A DNA stretch of 64,000 nucleotides from Mesorhizobium sp. CA8 (GCF_020164955.1 NZ_JAIUHG010000001.1:62001-126000); one strand, 5' to 3'; shown: positions 7,779-17,323, numbered from the stretch's first letter. The notes: generated by a model from the letters alone, not told the origin. Made by a program: numbers and translations.

Positions 7779-8163
7779 TTATCGTCCTGTTAGGGTTAAT
7801 GGGCGGTAAAGGAGCTGGTCCGGGACCGCGTTCATGAACTCCGCGAAGCCGCGCTCCTTCAGCAGGTCGTAGCCGAGCGCCATCTGCATCGGGCCGTCAA
7901 GCAGTTCCTTGCCGGTGAGCCCGAGCTTCTTCTTCAGGCGCTGCAGCGTGGCGCGCATGAACTGCAGGAAGCCGGCGGCCGAGCTGCCGAACGCCCTCGT
8001 CCAGCGCGGCCCGGCCGCGATCACCTCGTCGATCGTCATCGAGGTCAGCGGCTTGGGCAGCTTGGCCTAGTTGTTGCCAACAGGTGTCGAAGCCGTGCGG
8101 CGCCTCGATGACGCCGATGAAAGCAAGCAGCATCGCCGCGCCCGAGGGAACGGTTTTGTCCAT
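7779..8163 (-). pseudogene. decayed muramidase (lysozyme-like) gene
   Basis: Two minus-strand frames together give a recognisable lysozyme-like product. The first starts at 8163 and contains MDKTVPSGAAMLL and EAPHGFDT. The second gives VGNN-stop-AKLPKPL then MTIDEVIAAG, SSAAGFLQFMRATLQ, KKLGLTGKELLDGPMQ and LLKERGFAEFM. Related proteins of this muramidase family read SAAGRYQFM and carry Gln at the stop position. Defects seen are a frameshift near 8075, a TAG probably from CAG, the changed residues FLQFM, and an early end. It is therefore broken. It sits between the export lipoprotein and an acyltransferase, where a wall-opening enzyme would make sense. Confidence 0.7.
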
Positions 8164-8242
8164 GAATAAACCTCTTTTATGGTTGTTTCGGCTGGGTTAC
8201 TTCGGGTAAGAAGATCGCTACTTCCGCGGGTGGCATTCATCA

Positions 8243-9517
8243 GTGAATATTCAGCACAAGCTAATAGATGCTGCTACAGCCTCGCGGCACCTTTATATCG
8301 CGCCTTTGGATGGCCTTCGTTTTCTTGCTTTCCTGGCGGTGTTTTTCCATCACATGCCACAGTTCACGCCTTCACTTTTTCTCACGACGGCCCACAATTA
8401 TGGATGGGTCGGCGTCGAACTGTTCTTCCTGATATCGTCGTTCCTGTTCTTCCACCTGCTCGACGCCGAGTATGAGAGAGCAGGCTCGATCAATATCCGT
8501 AACTTCTACGTGCGCCGTCTCCTGCGCATATATCCGCTGATGATCGCTTTTGCCGTCACTATGCTGGCGATATACGGAAACCCTGACGGAAACGGCTATC
8601 TCCGCCTGGCAGGACTGGCTCTCTTCCTCGACAACGCAATCACTTGCTTTCGCGGCTACAACCTCTCCAGCCCCACGTCGCATCTCTGGACGCTCTCTTT
8701 CGAGTTCCAGATTTATCTCCTGATACCGTTCGTGTTCCTGGCTTATCGGCGGTTCGGCAAAGGGGCATTTCTGGCGGGGCTCGTCGGCGTCCTGGTCTAT
8801 TGCTTCCTTGCCCGCATGCTGTTCTTCGCCCTCGACGTGAAGCACCCCGTCGTGTGGGTGACGCCCTTCCTGCGCCCGGAGTCCGTGCTCGCTGGCATGG
8901 CCCTTTACGTCATCAGGCCGCGCTGGCACTGGGGATTTTCCCTTGTCGGTTCAGCAGTGGCAGCAACGCTGTTTTTGTGCCTCACAGATCCCTGGAAATC
9001 GGCACTCGGATCGGCCTTCAGCTACCCGCTGGCTGCCGTTGCCTTCGCGGGATTGGTGGATTCCGGCCTGCGTGCGCCTTGGCTGGCCAGCATTCTTTCG
9101 ACTTGGCCCATGCGATATCTGGGCCGCATATCCTACGGTCTTTACGTCTTCCACTACGTGCTCATCGTCTGCTCCGTGAGAAGAGCGACGATGATGCAAG
9201 GACACGCCATAGACCCCGCGAATTCGGCCGGAGATTATTGGCTGCTTTGGCTGGTCGCACTGACGCTGACGATCGCCGCCGCCAGCGTGAGCTACTATGC
9301 CTTCGAGAAATGGATAGCTCGATTCAAGCGCCGTTTTGAAAGCCAGTGGAATGCGATCAACCTGACGCCTGCGTCTGCTCGGCCTGCGCAAGTCGATCCG
9401 CCTGATTTGCGCACGGCGGCCCGCTACATCCGGATCGCTGCGCTGAATTTCAGCCAAGTTAGCAATCAAAGCGGCAGCCTTTCCAGGACGGGCGGGAAGC
9501 CCAATTCCGCCAAGTGA
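8243..9517 (+). CDS. acyltransferase 3 family membrane protein (polysaccharide O-acyltransferase)
   Basis: The protein is about 424 residues from a GTG start. The N-terminal block LDGLRFLAFLAVFFHHM carries the conserved His of acyltransferase-3 enzymes (OafA/ExoZ-like), followed by about ten membrane helices with FLISSFLFFHLL, FYVRRLLRIYPLMI, HLWTLSFEFQIYLLIP and RISYGLYVFHYVLI. Such enzymes move acetyl or other acyl groups onto exported sugars. Position in the cluster suggests decoration of this polysaccharide. It faces away from the minus-strand operon and its 3' end overlaps the small gene at 9466-9690. Confidence 0.88.
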   Translation: MNIQHKLIDAATASRHLYIAPLDGLRFLAFLAVFFHHMPQFTPSLFLTTAHNYGWVGVELFFLISSFLFFHLLDAEYERAGSINIRNFYVRRLLRIYPLMIAFAVTMLAIYGNPDGNGYLRLAGLALFLDNAITCFRGYNLSSPTSHLWTLSFEFQIYLLIPFVFLAYRRFGKGAFLAGLVGVLVYCFLARMLFFALDVKHPVVWVTPFLRPESVLAGMALYVIRPRWHWGFSLVGSAVAATLFLCLTDPWKSALGSAFSYPLAAVAFAGLVDSGLRAPWLASILSTWPMRYLGRISYGLYVFHYVLIVCSVRRATMMQGHAIDPANSAGDYWLLWLVALTLTIAAASVSYYAFEKWIARFKRRFESQWNAINLTPASARPAQVDPPDLRTAARYIRIAALNFSQVSNQSGSLSRTGGKPNSAK

Positions 9518-9690
9518 ATATTCACTGCGGCAATCTGATCATCGACAGAACCAAGAGCATCCACTGCGGTCCGGTGAGGCTTAGAAAAAAGCACATTTCC
9601 GCCATCGTCGGTGATGACCTTGAGAAACTTTATATCGATAGAACCGTCGGCACAAAGCGTCGTTTGGTCAAGAACAGCAGTCTTTTGCAT
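9466..9690 (-). CDS. small hypothetical protein
   Basis: A 74-residue protein. The frame also has a GTG at 9699, but the ribosome-binding site GGAAGG lies about 8 nt before the ATG at 9690, so that start is preferred. Composition is ordinary, with TTLCADGSIDIKFLKVITDDGG and HLAELGFPPVLERL; there is no signal peptide or motif I recognise. It is convergent with the acyltransferase gene and overlaps its last 52 bp. The good ribosome-binding site is the main support. Confidence 0.45.
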   Translation of the reverse strand: MQKTAVLDQTTLCADGSIDIKFLKVITDDGGNVLFSKPHRTAVDALGSVDDQIAAVNIHLAELGFPPVLERLPL

Positions 9691-9699
9691 TGGAATCAC

Positions 9700-9989
9700 C
9701 TTCCTTTTCTAGGAGACCGTGTAGAAGCCTGAACCATACAAGCGGACCGCGCTCGCGGTTGGCACTTCGCCGCCGGAAACGCTCCATGACAATGCCCGAG
9801 AGGTGGGCCGTCGGCGCAGGGAAAGAGACGTTGCCGCTGTAAACCGGATCGGCAAAAAGCCCAATTGTTCCATTGCTTTCGAGCAACCTTCTTTGAGTGC
9901 CCGCTAATAAGCATGCATTCCGATCTTAACGGGTGAGTTACCATAGTTGTTTACGGTCCATCCTCGATTCAAAGTTCGGAGCAGGATGC
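9700..9989. other. intergenic, carries the promoter for the chain-length gene
   Basis: No gene is seen. The stretch lies upstream of two divergent genes (9690 minus, 9990 plus) and must hold their promoters, but I cannot point to a clear -35/-10 pair. A ribosome-binding site CGGAGCAGG (9977-9985) precedes the ATG at 9990. Confidence 0.4.
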
Positions 9990-12230
9990 ATGTCCGTTCA
10001 GTCCGCGGCCGCAGATGTCGATGTCGATCTGAGGCAGCTTTTCGCCAGCCTGGCTCGAAACTGGCTGCGCATTGTTCTCGTGACCCTCGTGGTCACCGGG
10101 CTTGCCTTCGCTTTGGCTTGGCTCGCGACGCCCTACTATAAGGCGACGGCCAAGCTGGAGATTGGCTCGCGCGAATCGGAATACACCCGGCCGCCGGGCA
10201 CCAATGACGACGAGAAGCCGATTCTCGACGAACAGGGCGTGGCCACCCAGGTCCAGATCATTTCCTCGCCCGACATCCTCAAGCAGGTGGCGAACAAGCT
10301 CAATCTGGACAAGCTGCCGGAGTTCGATGAAACGCTGAAGATGTCGGCGCTCGGGCGCGTGCTCGTTCTTGTCGGCTTGAAAAGCGATCCCTTCGATATT
10401 CCGCCGGAAGAGCGCGTGCTGAATGCCATGCACGACAAGCTCAATGTCTATGCCGTTGAAAAGACGCGTGCGATCGCCATCGAATTTGCTTCGAAGGACC
10501 CCAAGCTTGCGGCGGCGATCGCGAATGGCATTGCCGACGCCTATATCGCCTCGAAGAGCGACGCCAAGCTCGAATCGAACGCCGCCGCCACCGACTTCCT
10601 GGCGCCGGAAATCGCCGACCTGCAGAACCGAGTGAAGGACGCCGAGGCAAAGGTCGCGGCCTTCCGCGCCCAGTCCGATCTTCTGATGGGCGGCAACAAT
10701 GCGGTGCTTCCGACCCAGCAGCTCGCCGAACTGTCGAGCGAATTGTCGCGCGTGCGCGCCAGCCGCGCCGCTGCCGAGGCGAGCGCCGAGAGCGTGCGCC
10801 GGGCGCTGCAGAATGGCGGTTCGTTGGACAGCGTGCCGGAAGTCCTGTCCTCGGAGCTGATCCAGCGCCTGCGCGAGCGCCAGGTGGAGCTGCGGGCCAA
10901 CATTGCCGATCTTTCCACGACCTTGCTCGACAACCATCCCCGCATTCGCGCGCTGAAGTCGCAGCTTGCCGACCTCGACGGCCAGATTCGCAATGAGGCC
11001 CAAAAGATCATCCGGGGGTTGTCGGCCCAGGCCCAGACAGCCAAGGCCCGCGAGGATCAGCTGATCGCGGACGTCAACACGTTGAAAGCCGCCGCGGCGC
11101 GAGCCGGCGAGCAGCAGGTGCAGTTGGACGCCTTGCAGCGCGACGCGAACGTCCAGCGCCAACAGCTTGAATCCTATATGGCAAGTTACAACGCGGTGGC
11201 CTCGCGCAAGGATCGCAGATACTCGCCCGTCGCGGCGAATCTGATCGCGCGGGCCCAGGTGCCGTCCCAGCCCTATTTCCCGAAGATCGGACCCATCACT
11301 GGGGCCGCCGCCGCCGCTTCGCTGCTGTTGATGGCGATCGGCACGCTGCTTGGCGAGTTGTTCTCGGGCCGCGCCATGCGTCCTGCCGCCGGCGCTCGTT
11401 TCACCGATATCGAGCAGGTGGCGATGCCTGCGGCCAGGGTGGAACCCATGATCGCCGAGGCACATGATGAGGATCGGGCTTTTGCGCCTTACGAGGACAC
11501 CGCGGCAGGACATTCGATCGCGGAAGCGGAGCTCCCGAGACCGGCAGAGAGCGAGCCGGCGGAGGATCGCGCAGCCGCCATGGAGGCCTCCAAGCCGAGA
11601 GAATCGATGCCTGAACCAAGGCAATCCAGGCTCGGCGAGATGGATGTCGAAAAGGCTGCGGAGAAGCTGATCGCCTCAGGCGCCGCGCGTGCGATCTTCG
11701 TGTCGCCGGAAGGCGACGAGGCGGCCGCGTCCGCCGTGCTCGTGGCGCGCGAAGTATCCGACGCCGGCCTGCGCGTGTTGCTGCTCGATCTGACCGCGTC
11801 GGGCGCGGCGTCGCGGCCGATGCTGGATTCGAGCCTGTTCCCGGGCATCACCAATCTGCTCGCTTCCGAAGCGCAGTTCAGCGACGTCATCCATCCCGAT
11901 CTCTATTCGGATGCGCATGTCATTCCGGTCGGCACCGCCGACCCGGTCCGCGCGATGCGCGCCGCCGACCGGCTGCCCATCATCATGCAATCGCTGACCA
12001 CGGCCTACGACCTCGTCGTGGTCGAATGCGGCCCGGCCGATGCGCAGGCCATCAGCCGCCTGGTCGGCGACGGAACCGAAGTCTTCCTGTCGATGCTGGA
12101 AGCCGACGACCAGGTGACCCAGGCAGCGGTGAAGCTGATTGAGAACGGCTACCCGAATCTCATGCTGGTGACGCCGATCGGCCATGAACCGCCCGGAACG
12201 CCGGTGCCGGGCAGGCGGTCGGCCGCCTGA
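9990..12230 (+). CDS. polysaccharide chain-length/export protein (Wzc/ExoP type) with degenerate kinase domain
   Basis: The 746-residue protein runs as a Wzz domain (about 10-100, VDLRQLFASLARNWLRIVLVTL with TM1), a long periplasmic coiled coil (about 180-400), the GNVR-like region and TM2 with FPKIGPITGAAAAASLLL. A charged linker and a C-terminal P-loop-like domain follow (about 545-730). In active BY-kinases Walker A reads GEGKST; here the place reads VSPEGDEAAASA with no Lys or Thr, and Walker A' is reduced to VLLLDLTASG. There is also no Tyr-rich tail. The domain is thus probably structural. The ATG at 9990 is chosen over an upstream frame extension because of its ribosome-binding site. 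Confidence 0.88.
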   Translation: MSVQSAAADVDVDLRQLFASLARNWLRIVLVTLVVTGLAFALAWLATPYYKATAKLEIGSRESEYTRPPGTNDDEKPILDEQGVATQVQIISSPDILKQVANKLNLDKLPEFDETLKMSALGRVLVLVGLKSDPFDIPPEERVLNAMHDKLNVYAVEKTRAIAIEFASKDPKLAAAIANGIADAYIASKSDAKLESNAAATDFLAPEIADLQNRVKDAEAKVAAFRAQSDLLMGGNNAVLPTQQLAELSSELSRVRASRAAAEASAESVRRALQNGGSLDSVPEVLSSELIQRLRERQVELRANIADLSTTLLDNHPRIRALKSQLADLDGQIRNEAQKIIRGLSAQAQTAKAREDQLIADVNTLKAAAARAGEQQVQLDALQRDANVQRQQLESYMASYNAVASRKDRRYSPVAANLIARAQVPSQPYFPKIGPITGAAAAASLLLMAIGTLLGELFSGRAMRPAAGARFTDIEQVAMPAARVEPMIAEAHDEDRAFAPYEDTAAGHSIAEAELPRPAESEPAEDRAAAMEASKPRESMPEPRQSRLGEMDVEKAAEKLIASGAARAIFVSPEGDEAAASAVLVAREVSDAGLRVLLLDLTASGAASRPMLDSSLFPGITNLLASEAQFSDVIHPDLYSDAHVIPVGTADPVRAMRAADRLPIIMQSLTTAYDLVVVECGPADAQAISRLVGDGTEVFLSMLEADDQVTQAAVKLIENGYPNLMLVTPIGHEPPGTPVPGRRSAA

Positions 12231-12289
12231 GCGTAGGGCGAAAGCGCGGCAGTGCTGAAGCTGCGCCGTCCGTTTCAAAGCGCGACGGG

Positions 12290-13519
12290 TCAGTTATCGT
12301 CCTCGGCGGGAGCGGGCGCTGGCTGTCCGGCAGCCTTGCGGCGCAGCATCTTGGTCAGCTTCCAGATCGTCGGGTTATTCTTGATGAAGGCCTTCGCCCG
12401 CGCGCCTTGCCGCAGCCCTGTCGCCAGCGCCCGGCCCTTCAGCGTCAGCGGCGCAAGCACCTCGAAATGCTGGACCTCGATGTCGCACCAGAGCCGCTTG
12501 TAAGGCTCGTCGCCGACCGAGAAGTCATACACATCGAAGCCAAGCTTGCAGGCTTGCTGGATGTTGTCGAAGAACAGGAACTCGCCCGGGCTGGTGAAGG
12601 ATAGATCGTCCTCGGCGATGGCGCCGAACTCGCAGATCAGCCGCTTGCCGGACCGGCTGGAGCCGGTCACCGCGCGCAGCTTGCCCGCCACATCCAGGCC
12701 GTGCAGCAGGAAGGGCGGCTTTTCCTCGGCCAGCGCATCGGCGAACAGCGCCCGGAAAAAGTCGCGTACTTGCCTGTCGCCGAAGACATTGGCGATGCCC
12801 ATCTTGGCGAAACGCGCTTCCTTCATCTCGAAGAAGGCATCGAGCAGCCTGTCGACCTCCTCGCGGGTGCGGGCCTCAATGCGGCGGAAGGCGCCGACAG
12901 CCTCGAACTTGCGCGTCTGCGAGCGGTGCTTCTTGCGCTTGCGCTTGCCGCTCGCGCGTGACAGCAGCGCGTCGAACCCGCCGTCGAGATCGACCGCGAG
13001 AGCGAGGTTCGGACTTGGGAAACCGGGCAGCGCGGCGAGCGGGTTAGCGACGCCATCGAGGTCGGGCAGCAGCCTTTCCAGTGAGATCAGGTCGATATCC
13101 GGCCGCGTTCGGGCGATTGCCTTGAACATCGCGCGGATCGCAGGGCTGTCGATAGCGGGGAGGAGCCGCGGGTCAGCAGTGGCGAAATTGCCGTTGGCAT
13201 GTCGACCGCCGGCGAAACGGGCAACCTTGAATGGGCCGCGTCGCACAACTTCCAGCGCCAAAGATAGCGCCGGGCGGCCATCGTAGGACAGCGTCGCGAC
13301 AACCATGTCGGCGCCGGTCGCGGCCGCCCAGTTGCTGACCCAGGATGCGCTTTGCGCCGGCGCGAACAGCGCCGAGCCGCAGAATTGAACGTAGTCGGCA
13401 ACGCCGGTGTCGTCGCTTGCGGTCGCAGTCCACCGGTCCTGGTCGGCTCGCACCGGGCGCGCGGAAGCCTCGTTGGCCGCGACCCGATTGCCGTCAAATG
13501 ACGCGGTGGCGTCAACCAT
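12290..13519 (-). CDS. GNAT-fold acyltransferase (BcsL/CelD, FemAB-like)
   Basis: The 409-residue protein matches the Acetyltransf_6 family found in cellulose and exopolysaccharide clusters. It shows the middle basic segment SGKRKRKKHRSQTRKFE, the GNAT core EVDRLLDAFFEMKEARF, and the end block FDNIQQACKLGFDVYDFSVGDEPYKRLW. The likely substrate is a sugar or lipid precursor of the neighbouring polysaccharide, but this is inference from context. It is convergent with the chain-length gene and divergent from the deacetylase, with about 90 bp between starts. Confidence 0.8.
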   Translation of the reverse strand: MVDATASFDGNRVAANEASARPVRADQDRWTATASDDTGVADYVQFCGSALFAPAQSASWVSNWAAATGADMVVATLSYDGRPALSLALEVVRRGPFKVARFAGGRHANGNFATADPRLLPAIDSPAIRAMFKAIARTRPDIDLISLERLLPDLDGVANPLAALPGFPSPNLALAVDLDGGFDALLSRASGKRKRKKHRSQTRKFEAVGAFRRIEARTREEVDRLLDAFFEMKEARFAKMGIANVFGDRQVRDFFRALFADALAEEKPPFLLHGLDVAGKLRAVTGSSRSGKRLICEFGAIAEDDLSFTSPGEFLFFDNIQQACKLGFDVYDFSVGDEPYKRLWCDIEVQHFEVLAPLTLKGRALATGLRQGARAKAFIKNNPTIWKLTKMLRRKAAGQPAPAPAEDDN

Positions 13520-13609
13520 CCCTCAATCCTTAAGACGTATTGGTTGCAACCTGGGGTTCGCATAGGCGAATGTCGTGCTTGAATAAGCCTAGGCCCAAAA
13601 GGTGAAGGA

Positions 13610-14668
13610 ATGATCGACGGGGACGATGCAATGCGGAAACTGGCGTTGAACCTTGCCCGCTACTCCGGTCTCGCACCGTTGGCGCGGCCGTTTGTCGGCG
13701 GCATCGGCGCTGTCCTGATGCTGCACCGTGTCACCGCGACACCGGAGAAGCCGAACAGCTTCAATCGGCACCTGAACATCGCTCCCGCCTTCCTCGACAG
13801 GCTGATCGCGGACATGAAGGGGCGCGGTTATGCCTTTGTTTCCCTTGATGAAGCGATCGAACGCATCAAGGTGGGTGGCAAAGGCGGCCAGTTCGCGACA
13901 ATCACCGCGGACGACGCCTATCGCGACAACATGACCGAGGCGCTTCCGATCCTGGAACAGCACGGCGCGCCGATTACTATTTACGTCGCCCCCGGCCTGA
14001 TCGACGGCGCCGTCGATCTCTGGTGGGACCTGATCGAGGACATCGTCGACACCAGTTCGCGCCTGACGCTGACAGTGGCGGGCAAGCCGACCGTGATCGA
14101 TTGCTCGACACAAGGCCGAAAAATCCAGGCCGTCGCGCGGCTGAACGCCTGGCTGACGTCGGAAGTCCCCGAGGAAGAGCAGGGCCCTACGCTGCGTGAA
14201 CTGGCCCGTTCGAACGGCTATGAATTCGGCACAGGCCGCCCATGCACCTTGATGAGCTGGGATGAGCTTCGCACCATGGCCGCCCATCCGCTGGTGACCA
14301 TCGGCGCGCACACCGTCAATCATCGGAACTTGAAGCGGCTGTCCGAATCGGATGCGCGCCATGAGATCGGCGATGTCCGCCGCATCCTCAAGGAAAAGCT
14401 CGGCGAGGAGCCGCGTCATCTGGCTTACCCTTATGGCTATGCCAGCGCCGTCAGCTGCCGCGAAGTGGGCTTTGCCCGCGACGCAGCCTATGCCTCGGCG
14501 GTGACCACGCGGCACGGTGTACTGCGTGCCGAGCATGCCGGTTTCCTGCACGCGCTGCCCCGCATCTCCGTCAACGGCCGATATCAGAGCGTGGCGCATA
14601 TCCGCACGATGCTGTCCGGCATCACGACGCCGCTGGCCAATGCCGGCAAGATGGTCGTCACGATCTGA
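13610..14668 (+). CDS. polysaccharide deacetylase (NodB/CE4 family)
   Basis: The 352-residue CE4 homology domain has motif 1 as TADDAY (residues 99-104; usually TFDDGY), keeping both Asp residues. Motif 2 is H-T-V-N-H in TIGAHTVNHRNL, the metal-binding pair, followed by HLAYPYGYA. It should remove N- or O-acetyl groups from a sugar chain. There is no signal peptide, so it may act inside the cell or on lipid-linked sugars. Either the ATG at 13610 or that at 13631 could be used; the second has a better-spaced GGGGAC site. It closes the polysaccharide cluster. Confidence 0.85.
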   Translation: MIDGDDAMRKLALNLARYSGLAPLARPFVGGIGAVLMLHRVTATPEKPNSFNRHLNIAPAFLDRLIADMKGRGYAFVSLDEAIERIKVGGKGGQFATITADDAYRDNMTEALPILEQHGAPITIYVAPGLIDGAVDLWWDLIEDIVDTSSRLTLTVAGKPTVIDCSTQGRKIQAVARLNAWLTSEVPEEEQGPTLRELARSNGYEFGTGRPCTLMSWDELRTMAAHPLVTIGAHTVNHRNLKRLSESDARHEIGDVRRILKEKLGEEPRHLAYPYGYASAVSCREVGFARDAAYASAVTTRHGVLRAEHAGFLHALPRISVNGRYQSVAHIRTMLSGITTPLANAGKMVVTI

Positions 14669-14721
14669 AGTCTGCCTCGCTCTGCGCCTTGGTCGGTACC
14701 ATGACGTGACGCCTGTGAGGA

Positions 14722-14937
14722 TCAGCCCTTCGGGCGCGGCTCGATGATCAGCCATTTAATGATGGCCATGGCCGGCAGAACCCAGAGAAAGCCGCTGAGC
14801 AGGAAGAACAGGAGATGCGACATAGGCCCGTATTCGGCAAGCCTGGTGACCGCGACGGCGGAGGCGATCAGCGCGTAGATGACGACCAGCGCCACCAGCA
14901 ATATGGTTCCGATCAGCTTTTTCAGGCGAATGGGCAT
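14722..14937 (-). CDS. DUF2842 small membrane protein
   Basis: The 71-residue protein starts MPIRLKKLIGTILL and has two membrane helices (about 8-28 and 42-62) with a short basic tail. This is the DUF2842 family common in Alphaproteobacteria. The open frame extends to 15108, but the upstream part is not membrane-like and overlaps the region before ctaA. The ATG at 14937 gives the family's usual length. Function is unknown. It is divergent from ctaA. Confidence 0.7.
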   Translation of the reverse strand: MPIRLKKLIGTILLVALVVIYALIASAVAVTRLAEYGPMSHLLFFLLSGFLWVLPAMAIIKWLIIEPRPKG

Positions 14938-15088
14938 GTAGCGGTTCCGTTGACCCGCCCCGCTTAGGCCGAATGACGATAGCGCGCAACCGTCGGGACT
15001 TGGCGCGACGGCGTGCCGCGCTGTCCAGTCTTGCCAGTTGAGCGGCCTTGGTCCACCAATCGCGCGTTTCAACCGCCGGGAGAGCGAA

Positions 15089-16180
15089 ATGGCTGCCATC
15101 ACCGCCACAGCCCCCTATGCTGCACGCGACCGCAACCGCCACAACCGCGCTTTGGTGCGCGGCTGGCTCTACGTCGTACTGCTCGTGCTGTTCGCGCTGG
15201 TGCTGGTCGGCGGTTCCACTCGTCTCACCGGCTCCGGGCTGTCGATCACTGAGTGGCAGCCGATACACGGCGTCATCCCACCGCTCAACGACGCCGAATG
15301 GCAGGAAGAGTTCCAGCGCTATCAGCAGATCCCGCAATATACCGAGATCAACAAGGGCATGAGCGTCGAGGACTTCAAGTCGATCTTCTGGTGGGAGTGG
15401 GCGCACCGCGTCCTGGCGCGCAGCGTCGGCGTGGTCTTTGCCTTGCCGCTGCTGTTCTTCTGGGCGACGCGCCGCATCGAACGCGGCCTCGGGCTGAAGC
15501 TCCTCGGCATCCTTCTGCTCGGCGGACTGCAAGGCGCCATCGGCTGGTGGATGGTGGCTTCGGGCCTGGCCGACCGTATCTCGGTCAGCCAATACAGGCT
15601 GGCGACGCATCTGACGCTCGCCGCGCTAATCTTCACCGCCACCATGGTGGTCGCGCGCGGGCTGGCGCCGCACTCCGAGCCCGCCGCCGACCGGTCGACG
15701 CAGCGGCTCGCGGGCTTCATCGTGCTTTTGGCGCTGATCCAGATCTATCTCGGTGGGCTCGTCGCCGGGCTGCACGCGGGCCTTTCCTACAACACATGGC
15801 CGCTTATGGACGGAAAGGTGATCCCCTCCGATCTGCTTCTCCTGAAGCCCGCCTGGCTGAACTTCTTTGAAAATCCGAAGACCGTGCAGTTCGTCCACCG
15901 GCTAGGCGCCTATACGATCTTTGTCGTGGCGCTCTGGCATATGATCGCGACGTGGCGGCACCAGCCCGGCACCACCCATGCCCGCCGGGCCACGCTTCTG
16001 TTCGCGCTGGTGGTCGTCCAGGCCTCGATTGGCATCGGCACGCTATTGATGCAGGTGCCGCTGCACATGGCGTTGATGCATCAGGCGATCGCGCTTGTGT
16101 TGCTCGGCTTCGCCGCCGCGCACTGGCGCGGCACCAAAGGCGCTTATCCGTTGCCGACGAAGGTGAGCGTCAGGAGCTGA
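15089..16180 (+). CDS. ctaA: heme A synthase (COX15/CtaA type 2)
   Basis: The 363-residue protein has eight membrane helices. It carries heme-ligand and signature blocks of the mitochondrial/alphaproteobacterial form: [75 protein letters not shown] and LMHQAIAL, with conserved His in the helix pairs. It oxidises the C8 methyl of heme O to give heme A for cytochrome c oxidase. The start at 15089 has a GGGAGAG site; an in-frame TTG at 15038 is less likely. Confidence 0.95.
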   Translation: MAAITATAPYAARDRNRHNRALVRGWLYVVLLVLFALVLVGGSTRLTGSGLSITEWQPIHGVIPPLNDAEWQEEFQRYQQIPQYTEINKGMSVEDFKSIFWWEWAHRVLARSVGVVFALPLLFFWATRRIERGLGLKLLGILLLGGLQGAIGWWMVASGLADRISVSQYRLATHLTLAALIFTATMVVARGLAPHSEPAADRSTQRLAGFIVLLALIQIYLGGLVAGLHAGLSYNTWPLMDGKVIPSDLLLLKPAWLNFFENPKTVQFVHRLGAYTIFVVALWHMIATWRHQPGTTHARRATLLFALVVVQASIGIGTLLMQVPLHMALMHQAIALVLLGFAAAHWRGTKGAYPLPTKVSVRS

Positions 16181-16367
16181 GGCCGATCTTTCGAACGGCA
16201 TCGGCGACGGCCAGTTCGCGGTTCTCGTCGACCGCATTCTTGTCCTCGCGATGCCAAGGGGCTGACAGGCAGCCATAGGCGATGCATGGTCAAGAATGGC
16301 GCGTGGCGGCTGTCCGAATGAGTTCGGGAGCGCTGACCTTCCAGCACTCGGGAAATGCCTGCATTAC

Positions 16368-17300
16368 TCAGTGCTTGATGCCGAGCATCAGGTCCAGGTT
16401 CTGCACCGCGGCGCCGGACGCGCCCTTGCCGAGATTGTCGTAGACGGCCATCAGCAGTGCCTGCGCCCTTTCGTCATTGGCGAACACATAGACCTTCATC
16501 CGGTTGGTGCCGTTATAGACCTCCGGATCGATCTCCGGCATGCGCTCTATGTGGGTGTAGGGCGCGACCTCGACCACGCCGCCATCGATCGACGCATAAT
16601 GGTCGGCAATCGCCGCGTGAAGCTCGGCGCCGGTCGGAACGCGGTCGAGACCGCCGAGCTGCAGCGGCACCACGGTGATCATGCCCTGCGCGAAATTACC
16701 CACCGCCGGCTGCATGATCGGGTCGTGCGACAGCTTTGCATAGGTGCGGAGCTCCGGCACATGCTTGTGCTGCAGCGTCAGCCCGTAGGGCAGGAACTCG
16801 GGCGCGTCCTCGCCCTTGCTGACATAATCCTCGATCATCGGCCGACCGCCGCCGGAATAACCGGAAATGCCGTTAACGGTGATTGGGAAGTCGGCAGGCA
16901 GCAGGCCGGCCGCAACCAGTGGCCGCAGCGTCGCGATCGGCCCCTGCGGCCAGCAGCCCGGATTCGCGATGCGTTTCGCGCTGGCGATCTTCTTCGCCTG
17001 GTCCTTGTCCATTTCAGCGAAGCCATATTCCCAACCTTCAGCCACCCGATGCGCGGTCGAGGCGTCGATGACCTTGGTCGTATCGTTCGCAATCAGCGAC
17101 ACGCTTTCCTTGGCCGCCGCATCCGGCAGGCAAAGGATCGCGACATCGGCGGCATTGAGGAATTCAGCCCTAGCTGCGGCTTCCTTGCGGCGGTCGGCGG
17201 GAATGGAGATGATCTCCAGGTCGCCGCGATCGGCAAGCAGCGCCCTGATCTGCAGGCCTGTCGTGCCATGCTCGCCGTCAATGAAGATTTTCGGTTTCAT
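16368..17300 (-). CDS. argC: N-acetyl-gamma-glutamyl-phosphate reductase (short type)
   Basis: The 310-residue protein is the short (type 2) ArgC form. It has an NADP-binding N-terminus (KPKIFIDGEHGTTGLQI), the catalytic Cys116 in NPGCWPQG, GISGYSGGGRPMIEDY, and the His-containing QHKHVPEL. It reduces N-acetylglutamyl-5-phosphate to the semialdehyde in arginine synthesis. The next gene upstream in the same direction is agmatinase (gap 23 bp), so two steps of arginine-linked metabolism are probably cotranscribed. In many Alphaproteobacteria argC instead follows rpsI; here rpsI is 5.6 kb away. Confidence 0.95.
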   Translation of the reverse strand: MKPKIFIDGEHGTTGLQIRALLADRGDLEIISIPADRRKEAAARAEFLNAADVAILCLPDAAAKESVSLIANDTTKVIDASTAHRVAEGWEYGFAEMDKDQAKKIASAKRIANPGCWPQGPIATLRPLVAAGLLPADFPITVNGISGYSGGGRPMIEDYVSKGEDAPEFLPYGLTLQHKHVPELRTYAKLSHDPIMQPAVGNFAQGMITVVPLQLGGLDRVPTGAELHAAIADHYASIDGGVVEVAPYTHIERMPEIDPEVYNGTNRMKVYVFANDERAQALLMAVYDNLGKGASGAAVQNLDLMLGIKH

Positions 17301-17323
17301 CGGTTGCCAAATTCCTTGCGATC

